Shown here: piece after piece, positions 8,431 to 17,973 of the stretch
How positions within the stretch are numbered: position 1 is the stretch's first letter
How the letters are laid out: each line of letters begins with the position of its first letter
Origin: JABFSS01 sp964497975
GTDB taxonomy: Bacteria; Patescibacteriota; Gracilibacteria; Peribacterales; Peribacteraceae
Direction of reading: 5' to 3'
Assembly (NCBI GenBank): GCA_964497975.1
Contig: CAZCFO010000006.1
Location: 1 to 64,000, forward strand
DNA length: 64,000 nucleotides
Notes under the pieces: generated by a model
The model's database searches: none
The model's input: only the letters and a program-made list of their open reading frames with translations
Told to the model about the DNA's origin: nothing
Program-made: the position numbers and the translations under genes

Positions 8431-8790
8431 ATGGCAAATACCTTTCCAAGCAAATTTCCCTATTCGGCCAGCAAAGATGCAACCCCGGAGCAGTGGGTCG
8501 AAGACCTCAACATCTGGCTGGAACAGCAACGGGGGGCGCTCCCGGACGCCTCTCTCGGACGCACAGCCGCGTTCAAATACATGCTCGCGAACCGGAGGGG
8601 GAAGTATTTCGCCATTCTGACCACCATCGGAAGCGCCAAGGCTCCCCAGGCCCCGGATACCAATGGCGCATGGAACGTTCCGGCGGAACTGGAGATGAAA
8701 TCTCCGGAAGACTGGGCAAGTCTGGGTGCCCCGGATGAAGGACTCGAACGTGACCCCCAGCAGGTTCTGAACGAGATTCCTGCGCGTTAA
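8431..8790 (+). CDS. Hypothetical protein, 119 aa
   Basis: No family is recognised. The start MANTFPSKFPYSASKDATPEQW is chosen at 8431 because a TTGACA promoter lies directly upstream; the longer frame from 8302 would cover that promoter. It is soluble, acidic overall, with a central basic segment (YMLANRRGKYFAIL). A 6-bp hairpin with a GAAA tetraloop (8823-8838) lies between its stop and hisS. Confidence 0.6.
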   Translation: MANTFPSKFPYSASKDATPEQWVEDLNIWLEQQRGALPDASLGRTAAFKYMLANRRGKYFAILTTIGSAKAPQAPDTNGAWNVPAELEMKSPEDWASLGAPDEGLERDPQQVLNEIPAR

Positions 8791-8822
8791 TCCGTCGGAA
8801 AGCGTTATATGACTGTTTCTTT

Positions 8823-8838
8823 CCAGACGAAAGTCTGG
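8823..8838 (+). promoter_or_regulatory. GNRA-capped hairpin in the hisS leader region
   Basis: CCAGAC-GAAA-GTCTGG is a perfect 6-bp stem with a GAAA tetraloop, 42 nt before the hisS ATG. There is no U-run, so it is not a simple terminator. It could be an mRNA stability or regulatory element; the role is inferred only from position. Confidence 0.4.
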
Positions 8839-8880
8839 TAGCGTTCATTTCGCCCTGAAAGGGGTTACTACCGCTTAACG

Positions 8881-10221
8881 ATGTCCGAACCGCTATTCCG
8901 AACACCGAAAGGCACGCACGACGTCCTCCCGGAGGACCACCAGTACCAGACCTACATCAAGAAGGTCGTGCGTCATCGCGCCCGCCAGGCCGGCTACAAG
9001 CGCATTGATCCGCCCCTCTTCGAGCACAAAGGGGTCTTCCAGCGCGGCATCGGCGAGCACACGGATATCGTCGAAAAGGAGCTCTTCACCGTCGTCGGCA
9101 AGCGCGACGGCGAGGGTGAGGCGCGTGAGTTCGCACTCCGTCCCGAATTCACCGCGGGCATCTGCCGTTCCTACATCGAGCACGGCATGCAGCAGCTGCC
9201 GCAGCCCGTGGAGCTGTACGCGATCGGACCCTGCTTCCGGTACGACCGCCCGCAGAAGGGACGGTACCGCCAGTTCCACCAGCTGGACCTGGAGGTCATC
9301 GGCCTGCGCGATCCGAGTCTGGACGCGCAGCTGATCCACGTCGTCAGCAAAATCCTCGGCGATCTCCGCATTCTGGACCGCCTCACCCTGCAGATGAACA
9401 ATATCGGCACGGCAGAGAACCGCGCGGCATACATCGAGGCACTGCGCGAATTCTTCATCGGCAAGGAGCGCCAGCTGCCCGAGGACGACCGCCGCCGGCT
9501 GCAGACCAATCCCCTGCGCCTGCTCGACAGCAAGGAGGAGGATACGCGGATCCTCGTGAAGAACGCCCCCAAGCTGAGCCAATTCGTGGACGACGAGAGC
9601 AAGAAGTACCACGAAACGCTGCTCGAGTACCTGGAGGAGCTGGGTGTGAAGTGGGTCGATAACCCGGGTCTCGTGCGCGGCCTCGACTATTACTGCCAGA
9701 CGGTCTTCGAATTCTGGGACAGCTCCTCCGGCGCGCAGAACGCCGTGGGAGGCGGCGGCCGGTACGACGGCCTCATGGAACTCCTCGGCGGCAAGCCGAC
9801 CCCGGGCGTCGGGTTTGCGGGCGGCATCGAGCGCATCATCTGGCACATGAAGGAGGCCGGCATCACGGCGCCCAACAAAGACCAGGTCGACGTCTTCGTG
9901 GCCCAGCTCGGGCCGGAAGCGAAGAAGAAATGTCTCGCGCTGGTCTCGCAGCTCCGCGAGCTGGGCGTGCACACGCTCGGCGCCCTCGGCGAAGCGAGCC
10001 TCAAGAGCCAGATGCGTCTGGCCGACAAGTTCGAGTCGCGCTACACCCTGCTGCTGGGCAAGATGGAAGTGAAGGAGGGCACGATCATCGTCCGCGACAT
10101 GAAGGCCGGGAAGCAGAAGCAGATGGCCTACAAGGACGCGATCCCGGAGGTCATCAAGCTGCTGGGCAAAGAGAACCTCGATACCTACGTGTTACGAGAT
10201 CATGTGGGGACGGAAGATTAA
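8881..10221 (+). CDS. hisS: Histidyl-tRNA synthetase
   Basis: 446 aa, full length for the class IIa enzyme that charges tRNA-His in the cytoplasm. Visible landmarks: FRTPKGTHDVLP at 6-17; motif 2 FRYDRPQKGRYRQFHQ at 119-134; histidine-A loop RGLDYYCQTVFEF at 266-278; GGGGRYDGL at 290-298; motif 3 GVGFAGGIERIIW at 309-321; and a C-terminal anticodon-binding domain from about 330. Its cognate tRNA-His lies 0.6 kb upstream on the other strand. The gene ends convergently against gyrB with a palindromic repeat between them. Confidence 0.97.
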   Translation: MSEPLFRTPKGTHDVLPEDHQYQTYIKKVVRHRARQAGYKRIDPPLFEHKGVFQRGIGEHTDIVEKELFTVVGKRDGEGEAREFALRPEFTAGICRSYIEHGMQQLPQPVELYAIGPCFRYDRPQKGRYRQFHQLDLEVIGLRDPSLDAQLIHVVSKILGDLRILDRLTLQMNNIGTAENRAAYIEALREFFIGKERQLPEDDRRRLQTNPLRLLDSKEEDTRILVKNAPKLSQFVDDESKKYHETLLEYLEELGVKWVDNPGLVRGLDYYCQTVFEFWDSSSGAQNAVGGGGRYDGLMELLGGKPTPGVGFAGGIERIIWHMKEAGITAPNKDQVDVFVAQLGPEAKKKCLALVSQLRELGVHTLGALGEASLKSQMRLADKFESRYTLLLGKMEVKEGTIIVRDMKAGKQKQMAYKDAIPEVIKLLGKENLDTYVLRDHVGTED

Positions 10222-10230
10222 ACGGACGCT

Positions 10231-10288
10231 GTATTACGTATACCGTATAAAGCAGTACGTTTTTTGCATACTGCATACTACGTAATAC
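10231..10288. repeat. Palindromic repeat between hisS and gyrB (family F)
   Basis: Outer arms GTATTACGTA (10231-10240) and TACGTAATAC (10279-10288) are exact complements. Inside, AGTACG and CATACT flank a T6 run. The element is the only sequence between two convergent stops and probably acts as a bidirectional terminator. It is built of reused TACGTA/TACTGCATA words like the other families. Confidence 0.75.
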
Positions 10289-10295
10289 ACCGACG

Positions 10296-12326
<2,031 letters not shown>

Positions 12327-12336
12327 AGCGAAAAGG

Positions 12337-12342
12337 ATTCTA
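12337..12342 (-). promoter_or_regulatory. -10 box of gyrB
   Basis: Reverse strand TAGAAT ends 11 nt before the ATG at 12326, giving a leader of only a few nucleotides. Confidence 0.45.
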
Positions 12343-12378
12343 GGGACGTTTGCGGGGGAGGGCAACGGTCAGTCGGAA

Positions 12379-12480
12379 GGCAAACGACGCAAACGAGGAA
12401 ATCAATGCAAACGAGGACCTGTGCCGAGCTCAGTCGAAGCATCCTCGTTTTCTTCGTTTGCTTCGATTGCGTCGTTTGCC
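12379..12480. repeat. Palindromic word repeat, family B (member B1)
   Basis: Left arm 12379-12418 repeats GCAAACGA; right arm 12441-12480 repeats TCGTTTGC. The central segment (12419-12440) holds GCCGAGCTCAGTCGAAGC, a sequence also found, reverse-complemented, in the centre of B2 at 25564. It lies in the divergent gap upstream of gyrB and rpsU. Confidence 0.8.
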
Positions 12481-12533
12481 GCTCAGATAGCCTTGCCATA
12501 GGCCTTTCACTCGAGTAACCTCCACCAGCTCCT

Positions 12534-12749
12534 ATGGCTATCTACGCAATCAAGCACGGCGACGAATCCACGGACCGGCTCCAGCAGCGGTTCAAGAAGC
12601 AGGTGCAGAAGTCGAACCTGATCAAGATCCTGCGCGAGCGCCGCACGCACAAGCGCCCCAAGACCCGCCGCCTCCAGCGCATCCGTGCGCTCAAGCGCGA
12701 GGGCTACCGCCAGCAGAACCGCAAGAAGCAGTTTTATTCGAACATGTAA
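12534..12749 (+). CDS. rpsU: Small ribosomal subunit protein bS21
   Basis: 71 aa, strongly basic. The RLQQRFKKQVQKSNL and LRERRTHKRPKTRR segments match the bS21 pattern of RFKR...EVRRREFYEKP...RK; the size is typical. bS21 joins the 30S platform near the 16S 3' end and aids initiation. The leader before the ATG is C-rich (TAACCTCCACCAGCTCCT), with no GGAGG. A bulged hairpin at 12764-12788 follows the gene. Confidence 0.85.
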   Translation: MAIYAIKHGDESTDRLQQRFKKQVQKSNLIKILRERRTHKRPKTRRLQRIRALKREGYRQQNRKKQFYSNM

Positions 12750-12763
12750 ATTGTCCCGGCGCA

Positions 12764-12788
12764 GTCCGGTCCGCGATACAGGACGGAC
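12764..12788 (+). terminator. Hairpin after rpsU
   Basis: GTCCGGTCC-GCGATACA-GGACGGAC gives an 8-bp stem with one bulged G, 15 nt after the rpsU stop. There is no U-run, so it may be a processing or stability hairpin rather than an intrinsic terminator. Confidence 0.4.
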
Positions 12789-12910
12789 AACGGCGGGCGC
12801 TCTCTTTCATGGTGTCTGCTGTTCGCAGGAAGCAGCGGGCTTTCTTGCGTCTATGTGCAAAAAGTCCCCTGACCGCGATCGGGCTTCTACCGGCCGGGGC
12901 GAGGTTCGAG

Positions 12911-12916
12911 TAGGAT
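12911..12916 (+). promoter_or_regulatory. -10 box of the P-type ATPase gene
   Basis: TAGGAT ends 7 nt before the ATG at 12923, so a leaderless transcript is predicted. The same hexamer is the -10 of the ATP synthase promoter at 24739. Confidence 0.45.
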
Positions 12917-12922
12917 CCCCCT

Positions 12923-15607
12923 ATGCAAAATTCCTCCTCTGTCTCCGCCACGGTCCCGTGGCACACCCTCTCTGTACCCGACGCGCTGTCGCGGCTCACC
13001 ACCACGCGTGAGCGGGGCTTGTCGTCATCGGACGTCGCCCGGCTGCGCGAGCAGTACGGGCTCAACCAGCTGACCGCCAAAAAGAAGGCGTCGGCATGGA
13101 AACTGCTCCTCGAGCAGTTCAAAAACGTCCTTGTCATCATCCTGCTCCTCGCAACGGTGATGTCGGGCTTCCTGGGACATGAGGTGGAGGCAGTGACGAT
13201 CGCCATCATCGTTCTCCTGGCGGTGTTCCTGGGATTCATACAGGAGTTTCGAGCCGAGAAGGCGATGGAGAAGCTGAAAGAAATGGCGGCCCCCAACGCG
13301 ACGGTGATCCGCGACGGGGAACAGACGGAGATTCCCGCGATCGAGCTGGTGCCCGGCGACATCATCCTGCTTGCGGCCGGCAACAGGGTGCCGGCGGACT
13401 CCAGGCTGCTGGAAGCCATAAATTTGCGGATGGACGAAGCGGTGCTGACCGGAGAATCCCTGCCATCGGAGAAGCTCACCGAAGCCATCCAAAAGGAGGA
13501 CGCCCCCGTCGGCGACCGCAAGAACATGGTCTACGCCGGCACCACGGTGGCGGCGGGACGCGGAATGGCGGTGGTCGCGCTCACCGCGATGCAGACGGAG
13601 TTCGGCCGGATCGCGGGCATGCTCGCGGACGTGGAGGAGCAGGAGACGCCCCTGCAGCAGAACCTGGACAAGCTCGGCAAGACGCTCGCGAAAGTCGCGC
13701 TCGGCATCGTGATCCTCATCAGCGTGATCGGGTTCTTCCGCGGGCAGGAGCTCGTGGAGATCTTCATCTTCGGCGTCGCGCTCGCTGTGGCCGTGGTGCC
13801 CGAAGCGCTCCCGGCGGTCGTGACGATTTCGCTGGCCATCGGCGTCCAGCGGATGGTCCGCAGGCACGCGCTCATCCGCAAGCTGCCGGCGGTCGAAACG
13901 CTCGGCTGCACCTCGGTGATCTGCACCGACAAGACCGGAACGCTGACGAAGGACGAAATGACCATCCGCAAGATCTGGGTGGCAGGGACGACGGTGGACG
14001 TGTCCGGAGCCGGGTACGCGCCCGTGGGGGCGTTCTCCATCGACGGGAAGAAGACTGATCCGGACGCGGGTGTGCTGGAACTGCTCCGCGGCGGCGCGCT
14101 CTCGTCGGATGCCCGGCTGATCCAGAGCGAAGGGGCATTCGACATCGTGGGTGATCCCACCGAAGGCGCGCTGGTGGTGACGGCGGCCAAGGCCGGCATG
14201 TACCGCGAGGACCTGGAGAAGAAGGCGCCCCGCATCGGCGAAATCCCCTTCTCCTCCGAAACCAAGCGGATGACGACGCTGCACAAGACCGAAGGCAAGA
14301 CCATGGCCTACGCCAAAGGCGCGCCGGAGATGATCCTGCCGCTCTGCACGCGCATCTGGGGCCCCTCGGGCGAGGAGACGCTGACGGACGGCAAGAAACA
14401 GGAAATCCTCGATGCCGCCAGGGCGATGGCCTCCCAGGCGCTGCGCGTGCTGGCGATCGCGCGCAAGGGCGATACGGACCTGGAAGGAGCCGATGAACAC
14501 ATGAAGCTGATCGGCCTCGTGGGCATGATCGATCCCCCGCGCCCCGAAGTCCGCGACGCCATCCGCGAGTGCCACGGCGCCGGCATCCGCGTGATCATGA
14601 TCACCGGCGACCACCCGGTGACCGCCGAGGCCATTGCGCGCGAGCTGGGCATCCTCAAGGACGAACGCGTCGTGACGGGCCTGGAGCTCGAGAAGATGGA
14701 TGACGCGCAGCTGGACCGCGAACTGAAGGAAATCGCGGTGTTCGCCCGCGTCTCCCCGGGCGACAAGCTGCGCCTCGTGACAGCCCTGCAGAAGCAGAAG
14801 CATGTGGTCGCCATGACGGGCGACGGCGTCAACGACGCCCCCGCGCTCAAGAAGGCCGACATCGGCGTCGCGATGGGCATCACGGGAACCGACGTGACGA
14901 AGGAAGCCGGCGCCATGACGCTCACCGACGACAACTTCGCGTCGATCGTCGCCGCCGTGGAGGAGGGCCGCGGAATCTTCGGGAACATCAAGAAGTACCT
15001 CATGTACCTGCTCAGCTCCAACATCGGCGAGATGATCATGATGACGGCCGCGACGCTCTTCGGCTGGCCCGTGCCGCTCTCGGCGGTGCAGATCCTGTAC
15101 CTCAACCTCGCCACGGACGGCTTCCCGGCCCTCGCGCTTGCGGTGGATCCCCCGGAACGCGACCTGATGAGCCAGAAACCGCGCGACCCGCACACGGGCA
15201 TCTTCACGAAGCGCGTCGTGGCGCTGATGCTCACGGGCAGCGTGTGGCTCGCGGTGAGCATCCTCGGCCTGTTCTGGTGGAGCCTGAACTCGGGACGGAG
15301 CCTGCAGGAATCGATGACCATGGCCTTCGTGCTTGTCGTCGTCACGGAGTTCTTCAAGGCCTACAACTTCCGCTCCGACCACCTCTCCGCGCTGCGCGGT
15401 ACCTTCAAAAACAAGTGGCTCAACCTTGCGATCCTGTGGGAGCTCATCCTGCTCATCTGCATCGTGTACGTGCCCTTCCTCCAGACGGCCTTCGGGACCT
15501 TCCCGCTCACGCTGGAAGACTGGGAAATCATCATCGTGATCGCCGCGTGCGTCACGCCCGTGCTCGAAGTCGCCAAGTGGATCCTGCGCCGGACGAACGG
15601 GAAGTAA
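12923..15607 (+). CDS. P2A-type cation (Ca2+) transporting ATPase
   Basis: 894 aa, a full P-type pump. Cation-ATPase N domain at 1-75, actuator motif TGES at 177-180, membrane motif PEALP at 293-297 and phosphorylation site DKTGTLT with Asp336. Hinge signatures MITGDHPVTA and TGDGVNDAPALKKADIGVAMG follow. Late membrane helices include SSNIGEM and NLATDGFPALALA, characteristic of Ca2+ (SERCA/PMR-like) rather than heavy-metal pumps; no N-terminal CxxC metal domain exists. It is expected to export Ca2+ at ATP cost. A strong terminator follows. The translated product is intact. Confidence 0.93.
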   Translation: MQNSSSVSATVPWHTLSVPDALSRLTTTRERGLSSSDVARLREQYGLNQLTAKKKASAWKLLLEQFKNVLVIILLLATVMSGFLGHEVEAVTIAIIVLLAVFLGFIQEFRAEKAMEKLKEMAAPNATVIRDGEQTEIPAIELVPGDIILLAAGNRVPADSRLLEAINLRMDEAVLTGESLPSEKLTEAIQKEDAPVGDRKNMVYAGTTVAAGRGMAVVALTAMQTEFGRIAGMLADVEEQETPLQQNLDKLGKTLAKVALGIVILISVIGFFRGQELVEIFIFGVALAVAVVPEALPAVVTISLAIGVQRMVRRHALIRKLPAVETLGCTSVICTDKTGTLTKDEMTIRKIWVAGTTVDVSGAGYAPVGAFSIDGKKTDPDAGVLELLRGGALSSDARLIQSEGAFDIVGDPTEGALVVTAAKAGMYREDLEKKAPRIGEIPFSSETKRMTTLHKTEGKTMAYAKGAPEMILPLCTRIWGPSGEETLTDGKKQEILDAARAMASQALRVLAIARKGDTDLEGADEHMKLIGLVGMIDPPRPEVRDAIRECHGAGIRVIMITGDHPVTAEAIARELGILKDERVVTGLELEKMDDAQLDRELKEIAVFARVSPGDKLRLVTALQKQKHVVAMTGDGVNDAPALKKADIGVAMGITGTDVTKEAGAMTLTDDNFASIVAAVEEGRGIFGNIKKYLMYLLSSNIGEMIMMTAATLFGWPVPLSAVQILYLNLATDGFPALALAVDPPERDLMSQKPRDPHTGIFTKRVVALMLTGSVWLAVSILGLFWWSLNSGRSLQESMTMAFVLVVVTEFFKAYNFRSDHLSALRGTFKNKWLNLAILWELILLICIVYVPFLQTAFGTFPLTLEDWEIIIVIAACVTPVLEVAKWILRRTNGK

Positions 15608-15630
15608 GAGATCATAGACGGGACAAAAGA

Positions 15631-15657
15631 AAAAGAACGGGCGCTGCCCGTTCTTTT
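15631..15657 (+). terminator. Intrinsic terminator of the P-type ATPase gene
   Basis: AAAAGAACGGGC-GCT-GCCCGTTCTTTT is a 12-bp stem with flanking A and T runs, so it can work on both strands. Confidence 0.92.
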
Positions 15658-15669
15658 TTGATGGTATCC

Positions 15670-15720
15670 GATGTTATCCCGAGTAGCCCGCTGCGGAGCG
15701 GCGGGCGTACCGAGGGGTCA
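15670..15720. repeat. GC-rich palindromic repeat, family G (member G1)
   Basis: The reverse strand reads TGACCCCTCGGTACGCCCGC...GCGGGCTACTCGGGATAACATC. The TGA at its end is the stop codon of the SLH gene. A near-identical copy at 20420-20470 supplies the stop of atpE in the same way. Confidence 0.85.
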
Positions 15721-16398
15721 GCAACCCGTGAACTCATCGAGCGGGTCGACCTGCGGCGTGTACCGCTTGAGGACGCAGAGGGAGTGGCGGAGCTGGGCGC
15801 CGGTGAGGATGTCGCCGGGCTTCATCGTGAACTCGCGGTCGACGTTGCGCATCGCATCCATGAAGCGCTGGTGCCACGGCTCCCAGGGCATCACGTGGTT
15901 GGAGTCGCGCAGCGGGATGCCGCCAAGGGTGGCGAGCATGGCAGCGGCTTCGGCGACCGTGATGCGGTTGCCGGGGCGGAAGGTGCCGTCGCTGTAGCCG
16001 CGAAGAACGCCGCCGCGCATCATCACGCAGACGGAGGAGGCATTGGGGGCGTCGAGGGAGACATCATCGAAGAGCAGGCTGTAGTCGACCGTGTCCGAGA
16101 GAACGAGATCGCCGAAGCAGCTGTCGTGATGGTCGGCGGGGTACATCCGGGTGCCGATGGCATCGATGAACTGCGCGCGGGTCAGCGGGCCTGAGGGGAT
16201 TTCGGATGCAAAGAAGAACGGTGTCGAGGTCGTGGGATCAGCTGAAGGCATCGTAGGCTCCCACGGGGTCATCGGCTCCTCTTCCTGGGGAACGGTCTCG
16301 GGGACCATGAAGTCATCGGGGTAGATTTTCGCGATTCCGGAAGGAACGCTCAGCGTGACCGCGAGGGCGCCGAGGGAAAGTCTGGCAAGCAGCTTCAT
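15718..16398 (-). CDS. Secreted SLH-domain protein
   Basis: 226 aa. A signal peptide (MKLLARLSLGALAVTLSVPSGIA) and a Pro/Glu/Thr-rich spacer precede SLH-like motifs. LTRAQFIDAIGTRMYP and GYSDGTFRPGNRITVAEAAAMLATLGG are the clearest, with a third weak unit near the C-terminus. SLH domains bind pyruvylated wall polymers or S-layer glycans. There is no catalytic domain, so it may be an S-layer or scaffold component. The ATG at 16398 follows a C-rich leader (CTCCCCCCACTTCT). The stop codon lies inside repeat G1. Confidence 0.8.
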   Translation of the reverse strand: MKLLARLSLGALAVTLSVPSGIAKIYPDDFMVPETVPQEEEPMTPWEPTMPSADPTTSTPFFFASEIPSGPLTRAQFIDAIGTRMYPADHHDSCFGDLVLSDTVDYSLLFDDVSLDAPNASSVCVMMRGGVLRGYSDGTFRPGNRITVAEAAAMLATLGGIPLRDSNHVMPWEPWHQRFMDAMRNVDREFTMKPGDILTGAQLRHSLCVLKRYTPQVDPLDEFTGC

Positions 16399-16947
16399 AG
16401 AAGTGGGGGGAGTAAAGAATGGCGGTCAGAATAACACGCCACCACAAGTTGTCCATTGCACAGTACGAAGGCGGTGGACTGCTTGGGTGCCGATAAGACG
16501 GAAACGAAGCGCAAGAATTACTAAAATGGACTTTTGCTCTTGCCGTAGACCTCTGTCCGCCATTTTCTTTGCGCGAACAAAGAAAATGGCGAAAAGGAAA
16601 CGCGGCGCGCTCCAATCCACTCTCCAAACGTCGCCAAAGGAACAATCCTCCACACCGGGAGGAAGTTTCAGGATGTTCCCCTTCACCCCCCGTGGAGCGC
16701 GCAGCCACACCGTATGTTGTGTGTTGTTTTTTTCTTTGAACAGAAACAAAAACAAAACCGGGGGGTACCGCCCGCCACGGGGGTGAAGGGGCGTGCGGTT
16801 AGACGGCTCCGCAGAGCCGTCGTGGCACTGGCGGGCGGAGCGTTTTCTCCTGAGCCTGTCGAAGGATCACCATTTCTTTGTCGCGTTTGACAAAGAAATG
16901 GTGCCCCGAAGGGGGAACGGGGATGAGCAAAGAAAAGGGCAGATATC
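16399..16947. repeat. 549-bp non-coding hairpin nest
   Basis: No convincing gene is present. It holds, in order: a 13-bp hairpin GCCATTTTCTTTG/CAAAGAAAATGGC (16559-16590); an inverted pair CCCCTTCACCCCCCGTGG (16678-16695) and CCACGGGGGTGAAGGGG (16775-16791) bracketing GTTTTTTTCTTTG and AAACAAAAAC tracts; an 8-bp hairpin GACGGCTC-CGCA-GAGCCGTC (16802-16821); a TGAGCCTGTCGAAGGATCAC motif; and a perfect 15-bp hairpin CACCATTTCTTTGTC/GACAAAGAAATGGTG (16868-16903). The first and last hairpins share the CATTT(T)CTTTG word. Confidence 0.75.
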
Positions 16948-17883
16948 CTAACTCAACGCCGCCGCGGCGCCCGAGAGTTCCGCGAGCTCGGCCGTGATGT
17001 TGGCCTGGCGGGTCTGGTTGTAGGTAAGGTTGAGGTCGCTGAGGATGTCGCCGGCGTTCTCGGTGGCGTTGTGCATTGCCAGCATCCGCGCCGAATGCTC
17101 GGACGCGGCGGATTCGAGTACGGACTGGTAGATCTGCATTTCGGTGAGCTGCGGAAGAATGCGGTTGAGGACTTCTTCCTCGGACGGCTCGAAGAGATAA
17201 TCGGCGGACAGCTTTGCGACGGTCTTCATGGCCTGCTCCTCTTCCTTGGTCACACGCTTGCGGGCGAACCTGTCGCGAAGCATCGCGCGGAGTCCCGTCT
17301 CGGAAAACGGCAGCAGGAGCTTGGTGGCGGGTTCCTGCGCGAGCGCGGAGAGGAATTCGGTGTACAGGAGCACCACGTGGTCGTATTTCCCCTCCTGGAA
17401 GCCCTCGATGCCGATGCGGGCGATGGCAAGGACGTCGCGGAACGTGGGGTGGTTGCTGAGTGCCGGGAACGCCGCCACGACGTTCTGGTCCGCGCGCTTG
17501 AGGAACTGCTGGCCCTTGCGGCCGACGGCGACGAAATCGAGGCTCTCGAAGCCCGGCAGGTCCCTGCAGGCCGTAATGTAGTGGCTGACGGCCCGGAAGA
17601 GCTGCGTATTGAGGCTTCCGCAGAGCCCGCGGTCGCTCGTGATGAGGATCGCAAGGATCTTTTTCGCCGGGCGCTGGGCCAGCCACGCGTGCTTTCCGCG
17701 GTGGCTGAGCGCGATCTTCTGCAGGATCGCCCAGGCCGTGAGGGCGTAGCTGCGCAAAAGGACGGCATTCTGGACCGCGCGGCGCATTTTGGAAGCCGCG
17801 ACGAGTTCCATCGCCTTCGTGACCTGCTTGGTCGATTTGATCGCCTTCATCTTGCGCCGGAGGTCTCGGAGGGAGCTGGCCAT
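16948..17883 (-). CDS. atpG: ATP synthase F1 subunit gamma
   Basis: 311 aa, central stalk of the F1 motor. The diagnostic N-terminus MASSLRDLRRKMKAIKSTKQVTKAMELVAASKMRRA is seen in overlapping parts, with the conserved ITSDRGLCGSLN in the middle and a C-terminal helix (ARMLAMHNATENAGDILSDL, LTYNQTRQANITAEL) that rotates inside alpha3beta3. It is the last gene of the operon, downstream of atpA, with repeat C1 between them. Transcription then enters the hairpin nest at 16399-16947. Confidence 0.97.
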   Translation of the reverse strand: MASSLRDLRRKMKAIKSTKQVTKAMELVAASKMRRAVQNAVLLRSYALTAWAILQKIALSHRGKHAWLAQRPAKKILAILITSDRGLCGSLNTQLFRAVSHYITACRDLPGFESLDFVAVGRKGQQFLKRADQNVVAAFPALSNHPTFRDVLAIARIGIEGFQEGKYDHVVLLYTEFLSALAQEPATKLLLPFSETGLRAMLRDRFARKRVTKEEEQAMKTVAKLSADYLFEPSEEEVLNRILPQLTEMQIYQSVLESAASEHSARMLAMHNATENAGDILSDLNLTYNQTRQANITAELAELSGAAAALS

Positions 17884-17887
17884 AAAG

Positions 17888-17973
17888 ATTAGCTTGTTAG
17901 CTTGTTAGCTTGTTAGCTAGTTAGCTTTAACTTCTGCAGACAGAAGCTAAAAAGCTACAAGCTAAGAAGCTGA
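17888..17973. repeat. Palindromic word repeat, family C (member C1)
   Basis: Left arm repeats TTAGCTTG four times (17888-17930); right arm 17943-17973 carries AAGCTAAAAAGCTACAAGCTAAG. It lies between atpA and atpG and reaches into atpA: the last codons and the TAG stop of atpA are made of repeat sequence. C2 at 60063 does the same for rpsL. Confidence 0.82.

Noticed and set aside
16355..16786. 143-aa plus-strand and 109-aa minus-strand frames in the hairpin nest
   Set aside because: Both run through several inverted repeats and have no family features, so they are frames forced by palindromic DNA.
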